A stretch of DNA of 64,000 bases from NCBI GenBank assembly GCA_003112755.1, contig BFBT01000001.1:2170001-2234000 (forward strand). The letters run 5' to 3'. Of this stretch, positions 42,936 to 51,511 are shown one piece after another. Position 1 is the first letter of the stretch. Each line of letters opens with the position of its first letter. The notes beneath the pieces are model-generated. The model was given only the letters and a program-made list of their open reading frames with translations, searched no databases and was not told where the DNA came from. The DNA is from Lawsonibacter asaccharolyticus. Its GTDB lineage: Bacteria > Bacillota > Clostridia > Oscillospirales > Oscillospiraceae. The position numbers and the translations under genes are program-made.

Positions 42936-43273
42936 TGTCTCAGCAGCTCCACCAGAGTCCGCAGCAATTCCGGCCCCATTTCCTGATACAGATCAATGCT
43001 GCTACTCCCGATGTTGAGTGTAGCGGTACGTTCCGAATTATTTCGCAATGGTTGCGGTGCTGGCAGTTCTACAAATGTGCCCCCAGAACGTCCCTCGGCG
43101 TCTTTCCTACCTATACCGGACAGAACCTCTCTTTCCCATCGGTAATATGTTGTTGGCGTGATGCCCCGCTGGCGGCACCACTCCCGCACTGACAGCCCGC
43201 TGCTCCGGCAGTCCTGTATTGCCAATCCCCATTTCTGAACCTTTGCCTGGTGCTTCAGTTCATTGCTCGTCAT
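42929..43273 (-). CDS. tnpA: IS66 accessory protein TnpA
   Basis: A 114-residue HTH protein (QDCRSSGLSVREWCRQRGIT, PTTYYRWEREVL), typical of IS66 Orf1. First gene of the element's main operon, starting 100 bp from the right terminal repeat. Confidence 0.92.
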   Translation of the reverse strand: MTSNELKHQAKVQKWGLAIQDCRSSGLSVREWCRQRGITPTTYYRWEREVLSGIGRKDAEGRSGGTFVELPAPQPLRNNSERTATLNIGSSSIDLYQEMGPELLRTLVELLRQC

Positions 43274-43373
43274 CCGGATACACCGCCTAATAGTTAATAG
43301 TGCCGGAACGTCTCAAAACGTTCCACCACTATTCTCTCATGTCTGTCTACCCGTCACTTTACTTGACGCTTAC

Positions 43374-45968
43374 GGTGCATTTGCCGGTGCAACGGTTAAC
43401 GAGTTCATTATTCCTGAAGGTGTAGAGTCGATAGGTGATAGCATTCTCCATAACGGAAAAGTCACCAGCCTAATTCGGGTTCCCAGCACACTGACAGCAG
43501 GGTTTTCACTTGGCTGGGTATCTACAAGTGATAACTGCATATTAGATACAAGTCGAACAGTCCATCAGATCAAACCTTATGGAACCACTCGATATAAGCT
43601 TATTTATATTCCCGCTGAGAATCAGAAGTCCAATTACACCAGTCAAAATACCTTTGCTGTTACTAACGGTGGCATAGCCATTGGTAACAGCGAAGGTAAC
43701 ACGCTGATGGATGTGGAACGCAATGGCTATATCTTCGACGGCTGGTATCAAGATGCCAACTTCCAGACACCGGCGAACAAGAATGAGGCTGGTGACTATA
43801 TCTATCAAAATAGCAAGACCTACTACGCCAAGTGGGTCTACAATATCACTTTTGATGCCAACGGCGGCGAGGGCACCATGGAAGCTCAGGCGGTCACCGA
43901 AGGCGATCAGACCACGAAATTGATGAACAGTACTTTTACCAGAGCCGACTACACCTGTGCCGGATGGAATACAAAACCGGATGGTACGGGGACAGCCTAT
44001 GCGGCAGATGCGGTGGCCTCCACCGTCCCCAACGGAACCACCCTGTACGCCCAGTGGACCAAAAAAATTGGTGAGTCCACTCCATACACCGTGAACGCTA
44101 TCCAGGGTCATGTCTACACTGGCAAGGAGATCAAGCCCACTGTTATCATTAAGAGTGGTGAAACGGTTTTGAACAGTGGATATACCGTTTCTTACTCCAA
44201 TAACATCGATGTCGGTGAGGCAAAGGTCACCGTTACGATCGGAAACGATTCCGCCGAGGTCACATTCCAGATCACCAGGGACAACGCCCCCACTGTTGCA
44301 ATGTCCGATGTATCTGTGACCTATGGCACTGCATATGCGATGACTGCTGCGGCCAAGACCAGCGCGGGCAATGCGATTACAGATGGTACCATCACCATCC
44401 GGTATTATACCAATGAAGATTGTTCCAAGGATGAGTCTGAAACCGCTCCCACTGCCGCGGGCATCTACTATGCCAAGGCGACTCTGGCCGAAACGGACAA
44501 CTATGGCAGTGCAAGCGCATCTGCAAAGATCACCATCCGCAACGCCGACTTCTCTGTCACCGCTCAGGGCTACGACGGCACTTATGACGGCCAGCCGCAC
44601 TCCATCACTGTAACGGCAGAGGGCGCGGCTGTGACTTACTCCACCACGGAGAACGGCACGTACAGCGAGACGAATCCCACCTTTACCGACGCAGGAGAAT
44701 ATACCGTCTATTACAGGGCTGCCAAGGCCAACCACAACGATGTGACCGGCAATGTGACTGTGAAGATCGCCAAGGCTGTCCCCGCCATCACCATTTCTTC
44801 CGACAAAGCCGAGCTTCGCGGCGGCGGTACTGTGGAACTGACAGTCAAGGCCGCCCCCGCGGACAGCACTGTGGCCGTCACCCAGACTGATGACCAAGGC
44901 AGCGAGGCCAAGATTTTGACTCTGACGGATGGGACCGTATCTGTCAAGCTGGACAACAGGGATGCCAGGTACACCTTTACCGCATCCTGTGCTGAAACGA
45001 ACAATTACACCGCAGGGAGCAGCGAATGCACCGTGACCGTCTCCCGCCGCTCCTCCGGCGGTGGCGGCGGCTCCAGCAGCACTACCGCGGAGACCACCAC
45101 CAACAGGGACGGCTCCAAAACCACCACTGTCACAGACAAGAAAACCGGCACCGTCACTGAGACCACCAAGTTCCAGGACGGCTCCATCCTAGTGGTGGAG
45201 ACCCAGAAGGACGGCACTGTGACCACCACCGAGACAACCAAAAACGGTGTCAAGATCAAGACCGTGGATGAGCCGGGCGAGGATGTGACTGCTGAGATCA
45301 CCGTCCCAAAGTCCGTGGGCGAGGCCGTTGTGATCATCCCTGCCGACGTGGACTGCGGCACTGTGGCCGTGGACACGGACACCGGCGAGGTGGTGAAGCT
45401 GTCCGTCCCCACTAAGGAGGGGATGACCGTCAAGCTGGCCGGCTCCGCTGAACTGGTGCTGGTGGACCGCAGCAGGAATTTTGATGACACTCGGAACCAC
45501 TGGGCGAAGGACGCCATCAACTTCGTCACAGCCCATGAGCTGTTCTCTGGTACCAGTGACACCGCCTTCACCCCTGACAGCCCCATGACCCGTGCCATGC
45601 TGATGACTGTTCTGGCCCGCTTTGACGGACAGGACACCACCGGCGGGGCTGTGTGGTATGAAAAGGCCATGGAATGGGCCAGGGAGAACGGCATCTCTGA
45701 CGGCTCTGATCCCGACGGTTCCATCACCCGGGAGCAGCTTGCCACCATGCTGTGGCGCTATGCGGGCAGTCCCACTGGGGGCGGCTCCCTGTCCTCCTTC
45801 GGGGACAGCGCCAGCGTCAGCGCCTACGCCCTGGAGGCTGTGCGCTGGGCCGTGGGCGAGGGCCTGATCTCCGGTACAGATGCCGGCCTGCTGGCCCCTC
45901 AGGGCAGCGCAACCCGGGCGCAGGTGGCCACCATCCTCATGCGCTTTGTGGAGAGCCTGACCAAGTAA
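43374..45968 (+). pseudogene. SLH/BspA-type surface protein, C-terminal part after IS66
   Basis: Continues in frame from the first part after the duplicated GGTGCATT. It holds one more leucine-rich repeat (FIIPEGVESIGDSILHNGK), two InlB/Listeria-Bacteroides-type repeats (GYIFDGWYQDANF, FDANGGEGTMEAQAV with CAGWNTKPDGTGTAY), several MBG-like beta repeats, a Thr/Lys-rich stalk, and three S-layer homology domains (NHWAKDAINFVTAHELFSGT, WYEKAMEWARENGISDGS, YALEAVRWAVGEGLISGT) that anchor to cell-wall polymers. Without the first part it lacks a signal peptide. Open frame extends to 43263 inside the element but has no ribosome site. Confidence 0.88.
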
Positions 45969-45990
45969 AGTAAATCGCCCCTGCATGAAT

Positions 45991-46025
45991 AGGAGGGCGG
46001 GACGGCACAGCCGCCCCGCCCTCCT
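45991..46025 (+). terminator. Surface-protein gene terminator
   Basis: AGGAGGGCGGG (45991-46001) pairs with CCCGCCCTCCT (46015-46025), then TCTGTTT. Confidence 0.75.
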
Positions 46026-46051
46026 TCTGTTTCGATGCTGGATCAAGGACA

Positions 46052-46092
46052 GCCGCAGGGCAAGTCGTCACGACGTTTCCCTGCGGCTTTTA
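46052..46092 (+). terminator. Second terminator hairpin
   Basis: GCCGCAGGG (46052-46060) and CCCTGCGGC (46079-46087), then TTTTATT. Confidence 0.7.
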
Positions 46093-46262
46093 TTCTCTCC
46101 TGTATTTCTCCCACAGGCGTGGTGCCCTTTTCTGGTCACGAAGTTTTTTGAATGTCAGAGAAGGCCGGCAGAGAGTCCGTTCCACCCGGCAGCATGAGCA
46201 CAGTGCCATGGCGGAAGCGACTCAGAAGATGCTGGCAGTTGGAGAGCGGAATCCCGCGTTAA

Positions 46263-46303
46263 GTGATGTCATCACGGAAATGCAGCCGGGATCTGGCTAT
46301 GAT
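46263..46303 (+). promoter_or_regulatory. Activator-type promoter of trx-rhodanese-CoADR, site 1
   Basis: Perfect 13-bp palindrome GTGATGTCATCAC (46263-46275) followed by GGAA; -10 TATGAT at 46298-46303, whose first base is 29 bp after the palindrome centre. No -35 box (CGGAAA at that place). Geometry of class II Crp/Fnr activation. Confidence 0.7.
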
Positions 46304-46337
46304 AGAGCCATAAAGAAACAAGAAGGAGGATCTGAAT

Positions 46338-46643
46338 ATGTCCGCTATCAATATCGATCAGAACAACATCCAGAGTGAAGTGATGAATTCCGACAAGCCC
46401 GTTCTGCTGGACTTCTGGGCTCCCTGGTGCGGTCCCTGCCGCATGGTCGTCCCCATCGTGGAGGAGATCGCCCGGGAGCGCAACGATATCAAGGTCGGCA
46501 AGGTGAACGTGGACGAGCAGCCGGAGCTGGCGAGCCGGTTTGGCGTGGTGAGCATTCCTACCTTGGTCGTCATGAAGAACGGAAAGATCGTCGATCAGGC
46601 TATAGGTGCAAGACCCAAGAATGCAATTCTTGGGATGCTGTAG
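46338..46643 (+). CDS. Thioredoxin-family protein
   Basis: A 101-residue thioredoxin, with FWAPWCGPC (Cys31, Cys34) and the cis-Pro segment VVSIPTLVVMKNG. AAGGAGG precedes the ATG. It is the first gene of a run with a rhodanese and a CoA-disulfide reductase-rhodanese, so it probably reduces persulfides or disulfides in that pathway rather than acting as the general thioredoxin, which is encoded at 32765 with its reductase. Confidence 0.9.
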   Translation: MSAINIDQNNIQSEVMNSDKPVLLDFWAPWCGPCRMVVPIVEEIARERNDIKVGKVNVDEQPELASRFGVVSIPTLVVMKNGKIVDQAIGARPKNAILGML

Positions 46644-46655
46644 GGAGGGATGACG

Positions 46656-46976
46656 ATGGGGTTCTTCGATCTCTTCCAGCAAGCCGATATCGATCAGGGC
46701 GTAAAGGAATATTTGGCCACGCCCGGTGCTGTCCTGCTGGATGTCCGTACCTCTGAAGAATACAGAGACGGCCATATCCCCGGCAGCAAAAATGTTCCGC
46801 TTCAGGCTCTTGACAAGGTGGCCTCTGTCGCAGAAAATAAAAATATGGCACTGTATGTCTACTGCCACTCTGGCGCCCGGAGCCGTCAGGCTGCCGGCTT
46901 GCTGCGGCGTATGGGATATCGCAATGTAAACAACATCGGCGGCATTGCAGCTTATGCGGGAAAGGTGGAACGATAA
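46656..46976 (+). CDS. Rhodanese-domain sulfurtransferase
   Basis: A 106-residue single rhodanese domain: VLLDVRTSEEYRDGHIPGSKN and the active-site loop CHSGARSRQAAG with Cys70. It carries sulfane sulfur as a Cys persulfide. The second ATG (46656) is 7 bp after GGGAGG and preferred to 46650. 12 bp after the thioredoxin and 1 bp before the CoADR gene, so one operon. Confidence 0.9.
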   Translation: MGFFDLFQQADIDQGVKEYLATPGAVLLDVRTSEEYRDGHIPGSKNVPLQALDKVASVAENKNMALYVYCHSGARSRQAAGLLRRMGYRNVNNIGGIAAYAGKVER

Positions 46977-46977
46977 T

Positions 46978-48669
46978 ATGAAAGTCGTGATCGTAGGCGG
47001 TGTGGCAGGCGGAGCCACAGCCGCGGCAAGGCTCCGCAGACTGGATGAGCAGGCTGAGATCGTGGTGTTCGAGCGTTCAGGCTTTGTTTCCTACGCTAAC
47101 TGCGGTCTGCCTTACTACATCGGAGATGTGATCACTGCCCCTGAAGAACTGACCCTTCAGACACCGGAGAGCTTTTTCGCCCGGTTCCGTGTGAACATGA
47201 AGGTCCGCCACGAGGTGAAGGCTATCCACCCGGACAGGAAAACGGTATCGGTAAAAAATCTGGAGACCGGAGAAGAATTCGAAGAGAGCTATGACAAGCT
47301 GATCCTGTCCCCTGGTGCGAAGCCCGCTCAACCCCGCCTCCCCGGCGTTGGATTGGAGAATCTGTTCACTCTGCGCACCGTGGAGGATACCTTCCGGATC
47401 AAAGATCACATCAATAAGCATAACCCCAAGTCTGTCGTTCTGGCGGGCGGCGGTTTTATTGGTCTGGAACTGGCGGAAAATCTGCGGGAGCTCAGCATGG
47501 ATGTCACTATCGTCCAGCGCCCCAAGCAGCTGATGAATCCCTTCGATGCGGATATGGCATCCTTTATCCACGCAGAGGCACGCAAGCACGGTGTGAAGCT
47601 GGCCCTGGGATATACCGTGGAAGGCTTTGAGGAAAAGGACGGCGGTGTGGATGTGCTGCTGAAGGACAGCGCTCCCCTTCATGCGGATATGGTGGTGCTG
47701 GCCATCGGCATCACGCCGGACACCGCTCTCGCGAAAGAAGCTGGTCTGGAACTGGGGATCAAGGGCAGTATCGTGGTCAACGACCGGATGGAGACATCTG
47801 TGCCGGACATCTATGCCGCGGGCGATGCGGTGCAGGTGAAGCACTATGTCACCGGCGAGGATGCCCTGATCTCCCTGGCCGGTCCCGCCAACAAGCAGGG
47901 GCGCATCATTGCGGACAATATCTGCGGCGGCGACAGCCGCTATTTGGGGTCTCAGGGAAGCAGCGTGATCAAGGTATTTGATATAACTGCCGCCACTACC
48001 GGCATCAACGAGACCAATGCAAAAAAGGCGGGGCTGGATGTGGACAAAGTGATCCTGTCCCCCATGAGCCACGCGGGTTATTACCCCGGCGGAAAGCTGA
48101 TGACCATGAAGGTGGTCTTTGAGAAGGGGACCTGCCGCCTGCTGGGCGCTCAGATCGTAGGTTACGAGGGTGTGGACAAGCGGATCGATGTGCTGGCTGC
48201 CGCCATCCATGCAGGCATGAGAGCAACTCAGCTCAAAAACCTGGATCTGGCCTATGCACCTCCTTACTCCTCCGCCAAGGACCCTGTGAACATAGCGGGA
48301 TTCATGATCGACAATATTGCAAACGGTACCATGAAGCAGTGGTATCTGGAGGACGTTGACCATCTTCCAAGGGATGGAAGTGCAATCCTGCTGGATGTCA
48401 GGACCCCGGACGAATACGCTGGGGGCCATATGGAAGGATTCGGTAATATTCCGCTGGATGACTTGCGGGACCGGCTGGATGAGATAGAGCCGGGTAAGCC
48501 TGTATATGTGACCTGCCAGAGCGGCTTGCGCAGCTATATTGCCTGCCGCATTCTGGAAGCCAACGGCCACGAAGCCTATAACTTCGCCGGAGGGTTCCGC
48601 TTCTATGATGCGGTAACAAACGACCGGGCATTGGTTGAAAGAGCCATGAGCTGTGGAATGGACAAATAA
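46978..48669 (+). CDS. CoA-disulfide reductase with C-terminal rhodanese domain
   Basis: A 563-residue flavoprotein. N-terminal FAD site VIVGGVAGGATAAARLRRLD, the single redox Cys42 in SYANCGLPYYIGD, the NAD(P)H site VVLAGGGFIGLELAENL, FAD site IYAAGDAV; then from about residue 460 a rhodanese domain (AILLDVRTPDEYAGGHMEG) with active CQSGLRS. This CoADR-RHD architecture reduces CoA persulfide or polysulfide in other bacteria. Here it is cotranscribed with a thioredoxin and a free rhodanese, pointing to sulfane-sulfur reduction or detoxification. Confidence 0.93.
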   Translation: MKVVIVGGVAGGATAAARLRRLDEQAEIVVFERSGFVSYANCGLPYYIGDVITAPEELTLQTPESFFARFRVNMKVRHEVKAIHPDRKTVSVKNLETGEEFEESYDKLILSPGAKPAQPRLPGVGLENLFTLRTVEDTFRIKDHINKHNPKSVVLAGGGFIGLELAENLRELSMDVTIVQRPKQLMNPFDADMASFIHAEARKHGVKLALGYTVEGFEEKDGGVDVLLKDSAPLHADMVVLAIGITPDTALAKEAGLELGIKGSIVVNDRMETSVPDIYAAGDAVQVKHYVTGEDALISLAGPANKQGRIIADNICGGDSRYLGSQGSSVIKVFDITAATTGINETNAKKAGLDVDKVILSPMSHAGYYPGGKLMTMKVVFEKGTCRLLGAQIVGYEGVDKRIDVLAAAIHAGMRATQLKNLDLAYAPPYSSAKDPVNIAGFMIDNIANGTMKQWYLEDVDHLPRDGSAILLDVRTPDEYAGGHMEGFGNIPLDDLRDRLDEIEPGKPVYVTCQSGLRSYIACRILEANGHEAYNFAGGFRFYDAVTNDRALVERAMSCGMDK

Positions 48670-48683
48670 CTGCAAACTGCCAA

Positions 48684-48718
48684 AGCCGCGCTTTCCATCA
48701 GGAGAGCGTGGCTTTTTC
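48684..48718 (+). terminator. Terminator of the CoADR operon
   Basis: AGCCGCGCTTTCC (48684-48696) with GGAGAGCGTGGCT (48701-48713) using two G-U pairs, then TTTT. Confidence 0.75.
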
Positions 48719-48730
48719 TATATTCAAAAG

Positions 48731-48771
48731 GTGATATCATCACGGAAGAAAGTGGATCTCTCCGGTATAAT
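48731..48771 (+). promoter_or_regulatory. Activator-type promoter of the ferredoxin-NapH-like pair, site 2
   Basis: GTGATATCATCAC (48731-48743) followed by GGAA; -10 TATAAT at 48766-48771, again with 29 bp from palindrome centre to its first base, and no -35. Confidence 0.7.
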
Positions 48772-48799
48772 GATGCCGATCAATGACGGGAGGGTGCTT

Positions 48800-49009
48800 A
48801 TGTCTGCTATCAGAAAGAAACGAAAAGCCTTTGTTGTGCAGGAGGACTGTGTTGCCTGTGGCTGTTGCGTGAAAGTCTGTCCTTTGGGAGCGATTCAGAT
48901 TATGAAGGGCATAATGGCGCAGGTGAATATGGACAACTGCGTGGGATGCGGGAAATGCGCGAAAGAGTGTCCCGCCAGCGTCGTCGAGATCCGGGAGGTG
49001 GAAAGATGA
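48800..49009 (+). CDS. Two-[4Fe-4S] ferredoxin
   Basis: A 69-residue ferredoxin with two complete CxxCxxCxxxCP sets: CVACGCCVKVCP and CVGCGKCAKECP, separated by about 20 residues. ATG at 48800 follows GGGAGGG; the longer open frame upstream crosses the promoter and is excluded. ATGA overlap with the following membrane protein, which should exchange electrons with it. Confidence 0.9.
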   Translation: MSAIRKKRKAFVVQEDCVACGCCVKVCPLGAIQIMKGIMAQVNMDNCVGCGKCAKECPASVVEIREVER

Positions 49010-49581
49010 AAAGACATTGGTATGATCATCTCTGGGTCGTTTCTCTGACCTATCTGATCTTGGGCTTTTTCAATATCCTGTTTGCATGGTTGGGGCTCTT
49101 CTGCTTCTTTATCCCGCTGATCATCTCCGCTGTGAAAGGAACAAAAGGCTACTGCAACCGCTACTGCGGCAGAGGGCAGCTGTTTGGCCTGCTGGGGGGC
49201 CGCTTCGGTCTCTCCCGCAGAAAGGACATTCCAAAGTGGATGAAAAGCAAAGGATTCCGATATGGATTTCTGGTATTCTTTTTTGCCATGTTCTTTGTGA
49301 TGCTCTGGAACACCTATCTGGTGTTTGCGGAAGCACAGGACTTAAAGCAGGTGGTGACGCTGCTGTGGACGTTCAAGCTGCCCTGGCAGTGGGGCTATCA
49401 CGGAACATTCCTCCATCCCGGCGTGGCGCAGTTCGCCTTTGGATTTTACAGCGTGATGCTGACCTCCACTGTTCTTGGCCTGATCACCATGGTGCTGTTC
49501 AAACCCCGCAGCTGGTGTGTGTACTGCCCTATGGGGACCATGACCCAGCTGGTCTGCAAGGCGCGGAACAGCAAAGTGTGA
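49006..49581 (+). CDS. NapH/NosR-like iron-sulfur membrane protein
   Basis: A 191-residue protein with three to four membrane segments (LTYLILGFFNILFAWLGLFC, FFFAMFFVMLWNTYLVF, then VMLTSTVLGLITMVLF) and cytoplasmic Cys motifs CNRYCGRGQLFG and CVYCPMGTMTQLVC. These resemble the CxxxCP polyferredoxin-type motifs of NapH/RnfB-like proteins that pass electrons between quinol or membrane carriers and soluble ferredoxin. It is coupled to the small ferredoxin. The electron donor and acceptor are unknown. Confidence 0.75.
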   Translation: MKRHWYDHLWVVSLTYLILGFFNILFAWLGLFCFFIPLIISAVKGTKGYCNRYCGRGQLFGLLGGRFGLSRRKDIPKWMKSKGFRYGFLVFFFAMFFVMLWNTYLVFAEAQDLKQVVTLLWTFKLPWQWGYHGTFLHPGVAQFAFGFYSVMLTSTVLGLITMVLFKPRSWCVYCPMGTMTQLVCKARNSKV

Positions 49582-49618
49582 TGTCATCACGGAACGGCCG
49601 GTATTCTTTAGGTAAAAT
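49578..49618 (+). promoter_or_regulatory. Activator-type promoter of the SDR gene, site 3
   Basis: Perfect GTGATGTCATCAC (49578-49590) followed by GGAA; -10 TAAAAT at 49613-49618, with 29 bp from centre to first base. It overlaps the stop codon of the preceding gene. Confidence 0.7.
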
Positions 49619-49674
49619 ATGAGCATACCCTCTGTACACTGAGGGGAAAATCAAAACAGAAAGGGGCACTTCCC

Positions 49675-50421
49675 ATGAGGCTGAAAGATAAAGTGGCGAT
49701 CATCACCGGAGGCAGCCGCGGCATTGGTTATGCTACGGCGGATAAGTTCCTGGGAGAAGGTGCTAGGGTCATCCTGACCGCAAGTTCACAAGCCTCTGCC
49801 GAAAAGGCGGTTGAACGGCTGAAAGAAAAATATCCTGATGCGATCATCGCCGGCATCAGCCCTGATCTGGCCAGTCTGGAGTCTGTGCGGGAAGCGTTCA
49901 GGTCTGCCACTGAGAAGTATGGATGTGTGGATATCCTGGTCAATAACGCAGGCGTTTCCGAAAGCACCCCATTTATGGAATACACAGAGGAGACCTTTGA
50001 TAAGGTCATGGATCTGAACGTAAAGGGCGTATTCAATACCACCCGCGCCGCAGCAGAGTGTATGGTGGCACGGGGGACGGGCGTGATCCTTTCCACGTCC
50101 TCAATGGTCAGCATCTCCGGTCAGCCCAGCGGTTTTGCCTATCCCGCATCCAAATTTGCGGTGAATGGACTGACCGTATCGCTGGCCCGCGAATTGGGAC
50201 CCAAGGGCATCCGCGTGAACGCGGTTGCTCCTGGGATTACGGAGACTGATATGATGAAAGCGGTGCCCAAGGAGGTCATCGAGCCTATGATCGCCAGAAT
50301 CCCGCTGCGCCGCCTGGGCCAGCCGGAGGATATTGCCAACGCATTTGCGTTCCTGGCCTCCGATGAGGCGTCCTACATCACCGGCGTTGTGCTGAGCGTG
50401 GACGGCATGGCAAGGACCTGA
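49675..50421 (+). CDS. Short-chain dehydrogenase/reductase (FabG-like)
   Basis: A 248-residue SDR: TGGSRGIG cofactor loop, NNAG, the catalytic Ser and YPASK, and the C-terminal YITGVVLSVDGM. It uses NAD(P)H to interconvert an alcohol and a ketone; FabG, glucose or hydroxysteroid dehydrogenases share this form, and the substrate cannot be told. AGAAAGGGG upstream. Promoter site 3 puts it in the same predicted regulon as the redox genes. Confidence 0.88.
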   Translation: MRLKDKVAIITGGSRGIGYATADKFLGEGARVILTASSQASAEKAVERLKEKYPDAIIAGISPDLASLESVREAFRSATEKYGCVDILVNNAGVSESTPFMEYTEETFDKVMDLNVKGVFNTTRAAAECMVARGTGVILSTSSMVSISGQPSGFAYPASKFAVNGLTVSLARELGPKGIRVNAVAPGITETDMMKAVPKEVIEPMIARIPLRRLGQPEDIANAFAFLASDEASYITGVVLSVDGMART

Positions 50422-50534
50422 CGAGTCGTAAGGCTGTGGTAAGTGGCAGCCTCAGAAGCAGATTGCAATATGGATCAGTAAATCAAACTCATATATGATC
50501 CTGCAAAGGGATACAGACAGAAAAAGGGGCTGCT

Positions 50535-50720
50535 ATGCAAAGAGAACAGTTTGATATTACCGGTATGCACTGGTCCACCAGAGTGGAGCGGTGTGCGGCA
50601 GAACTGCCCGGTATTGCGGAAGAGTCCGTCAGTCTGGAGGACAAAACAGCATCTGTCAGGCTGGATCGACCTGCAACAGACGACGCCTTCAAAGCCGCTG
50701 TGGAAAAAGCTGGGCGTTAG
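50535..50720 (+). CDS. HMA-like small protein lacking the metal-binding cysteines
   Basis: A 61-residue ferredoxin-fold protein of the heavy-metal-associated type (FDITGMHWSTRVERCAAELP, SVSLEDKTASVRL). The usual GMxCxxC is GMHWSTR here, with a single Cys later in the helix, so it should not bind Cu(I) or Zn in the normal way. AAAAGGGG lies before the ATG. It stands 113 bp after the SDR gene and may be cotranscribed. Confidence 0.7.
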   Translation: MQREQFDITGMHWSTRVERCAAELPGIAEESVSLEDKTASVRLDRPATDDAFKAAVEKAGR

Positions 50721-50745
50721 CTGCTGAAAATCAGATAAAAAGCTG

Positions 50746-50782
50746 AAAATGTCCGCCTTGTGTTCAACTCGGCGGACATTTT
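50746..50782. terminator. Bidirectional terminator
   Basis: AAAATGTCCGCC (50746-50757) and GGCGGACATTTT (50771-50782) between convergent HMA-like and Crp genes. Confidence 0.85.
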
Positions 50783-50783
50783 A

Positions 50784-51443
50784 TTATTGACCGTTCAATT
50801 CTTCCAGCTTTTTGGCATTGGTGATCTCGATGCTGCTGCGGGACAGCTTGACCATCCCCTCATTCTGAAAATATCGAAGCATTCTGGTGATCACTTCCCG
50901 ATGGGAACCCAGGTGATTGGCAATGGTCTCATGGGTGATTTTCAGATGACTGGTCCCTTCGATAGACACTTCCTCCAACAAGAATGCGGCTACACGCTTG
51001 TCGAGACTCTTCCACATGACCTGCTCCATGAGCCACATGACATCGGAGAAGCGAGAGGCCATCAGTTCGTTGGTATAGTTGGAAACAGGCGCAGATCCTT
51101 CCATGATGCTCTGATAAATTTCGGAAGGTATTACCCAAAGGTCAGTGTCCTTTTCCGCCTCAACGGTCACTTCGAACTGAATGGAACGCATGATACAGGA
51201 GGCGGAAAACAGGCACATATCCCGGTCAAACAGACGGTAGATGGTGATCTCGCGCCCCTCGTCGGAGAGAATATAGGCCCGAAGCTGGCCGGACTTCACC
51301 AACAGAAGGCCGGTGCAGTCCATGCTTCCATTGTGGATCACGGTCCCTTTGCTTACCCTGCGCTCCATCAGGCTGCCAAGGATGCGTTCCTGCTGAGCCG
51401 GTGTCAGCTTGTTCCAAACCGGGAAATAGCTTTGAAAGTCCAT
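50784..51443 (-). CDS. Crp/Fnr-family transcriptional regulator
   Basis: A 219-residue regulator: N-terminal cyclic-nucleotide-type beta roll (GLLLVKSGQLRAYILSDEGR, then EITIYRLFDRDMCLFS), dimerisation helix, and an HTH with THETIANHLGSHREVITRML. The HTH has the R-E-x-x-x-R pattern of Fnr-like readers. No N-terminal Fe-S Cys cluster is present; Cys residues occur at DCTG and in DMCLFSASC, which could sense redox or sulfane sulfur. It adjoins the operons that carry three common palindromes and is the likely activator. Its promoter has a separate palindrome. Confidence 0.88.
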   Translation of the reverse strand: MDFQSYFPVWNKLTPAQQERILGSLMERRVSKGTVIHNGSMDCTGLLLVKSGQLRAYILSDEGREITIYRLFDRDMCLFSASCIMRSIQFEVTVEAEKDTDLWVIPSEIYQSIMEGSAPVSNYTNELMASRFSDVMWLMEQVMWKSLDKRVAAFLLEEVSIEGTSHLKITHETIANHLGSHREVITRMLRYFQNEGMVKLSRSSIEITNAKKLEELNGQ

Positions 51444-51466
51444 ACCGAACCCTCCTTCTGCCTATC

Positions 51467-51511
51467 AGTATATTGAAATCATCAAGACCTGTCAACTGAC
51501 TCGTTGACAGG
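51467..51511 (-). promoter_or_regulatory. Crp gene promoter with overlapping palindrome
   Basis: Minus strand TTGACA, 17-bp spacer, TATACT (51472-51467). The perfect dyad CCTGTCAAC (51488-51496) / GTTGACAGG (51503-51511), 6-bp spacer, covers the -35, suggesting repression. It differs from the GTGATGTCATCAC sites. Confidence 0.7.

Larger units (their letters stand above)
39541..43373. mobile_element. IS66-family insertion sequence, 3833 bp, with two extra genes
   Basis: Terminal inverted repeats start GTAAGCGTCAA on both ends, as in IS66. A perfect 8-bp target duplication GGTGCATT lies at 39533-39540 and 43374-43381. The element carries tnpA, tnpB and tnpC on the minus strand plus two Spo0A-C-like passenger genes beyond tnpC. 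All genes look intact and the duplication is perfect, so the insertion is recent. Confidence 0.95.
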
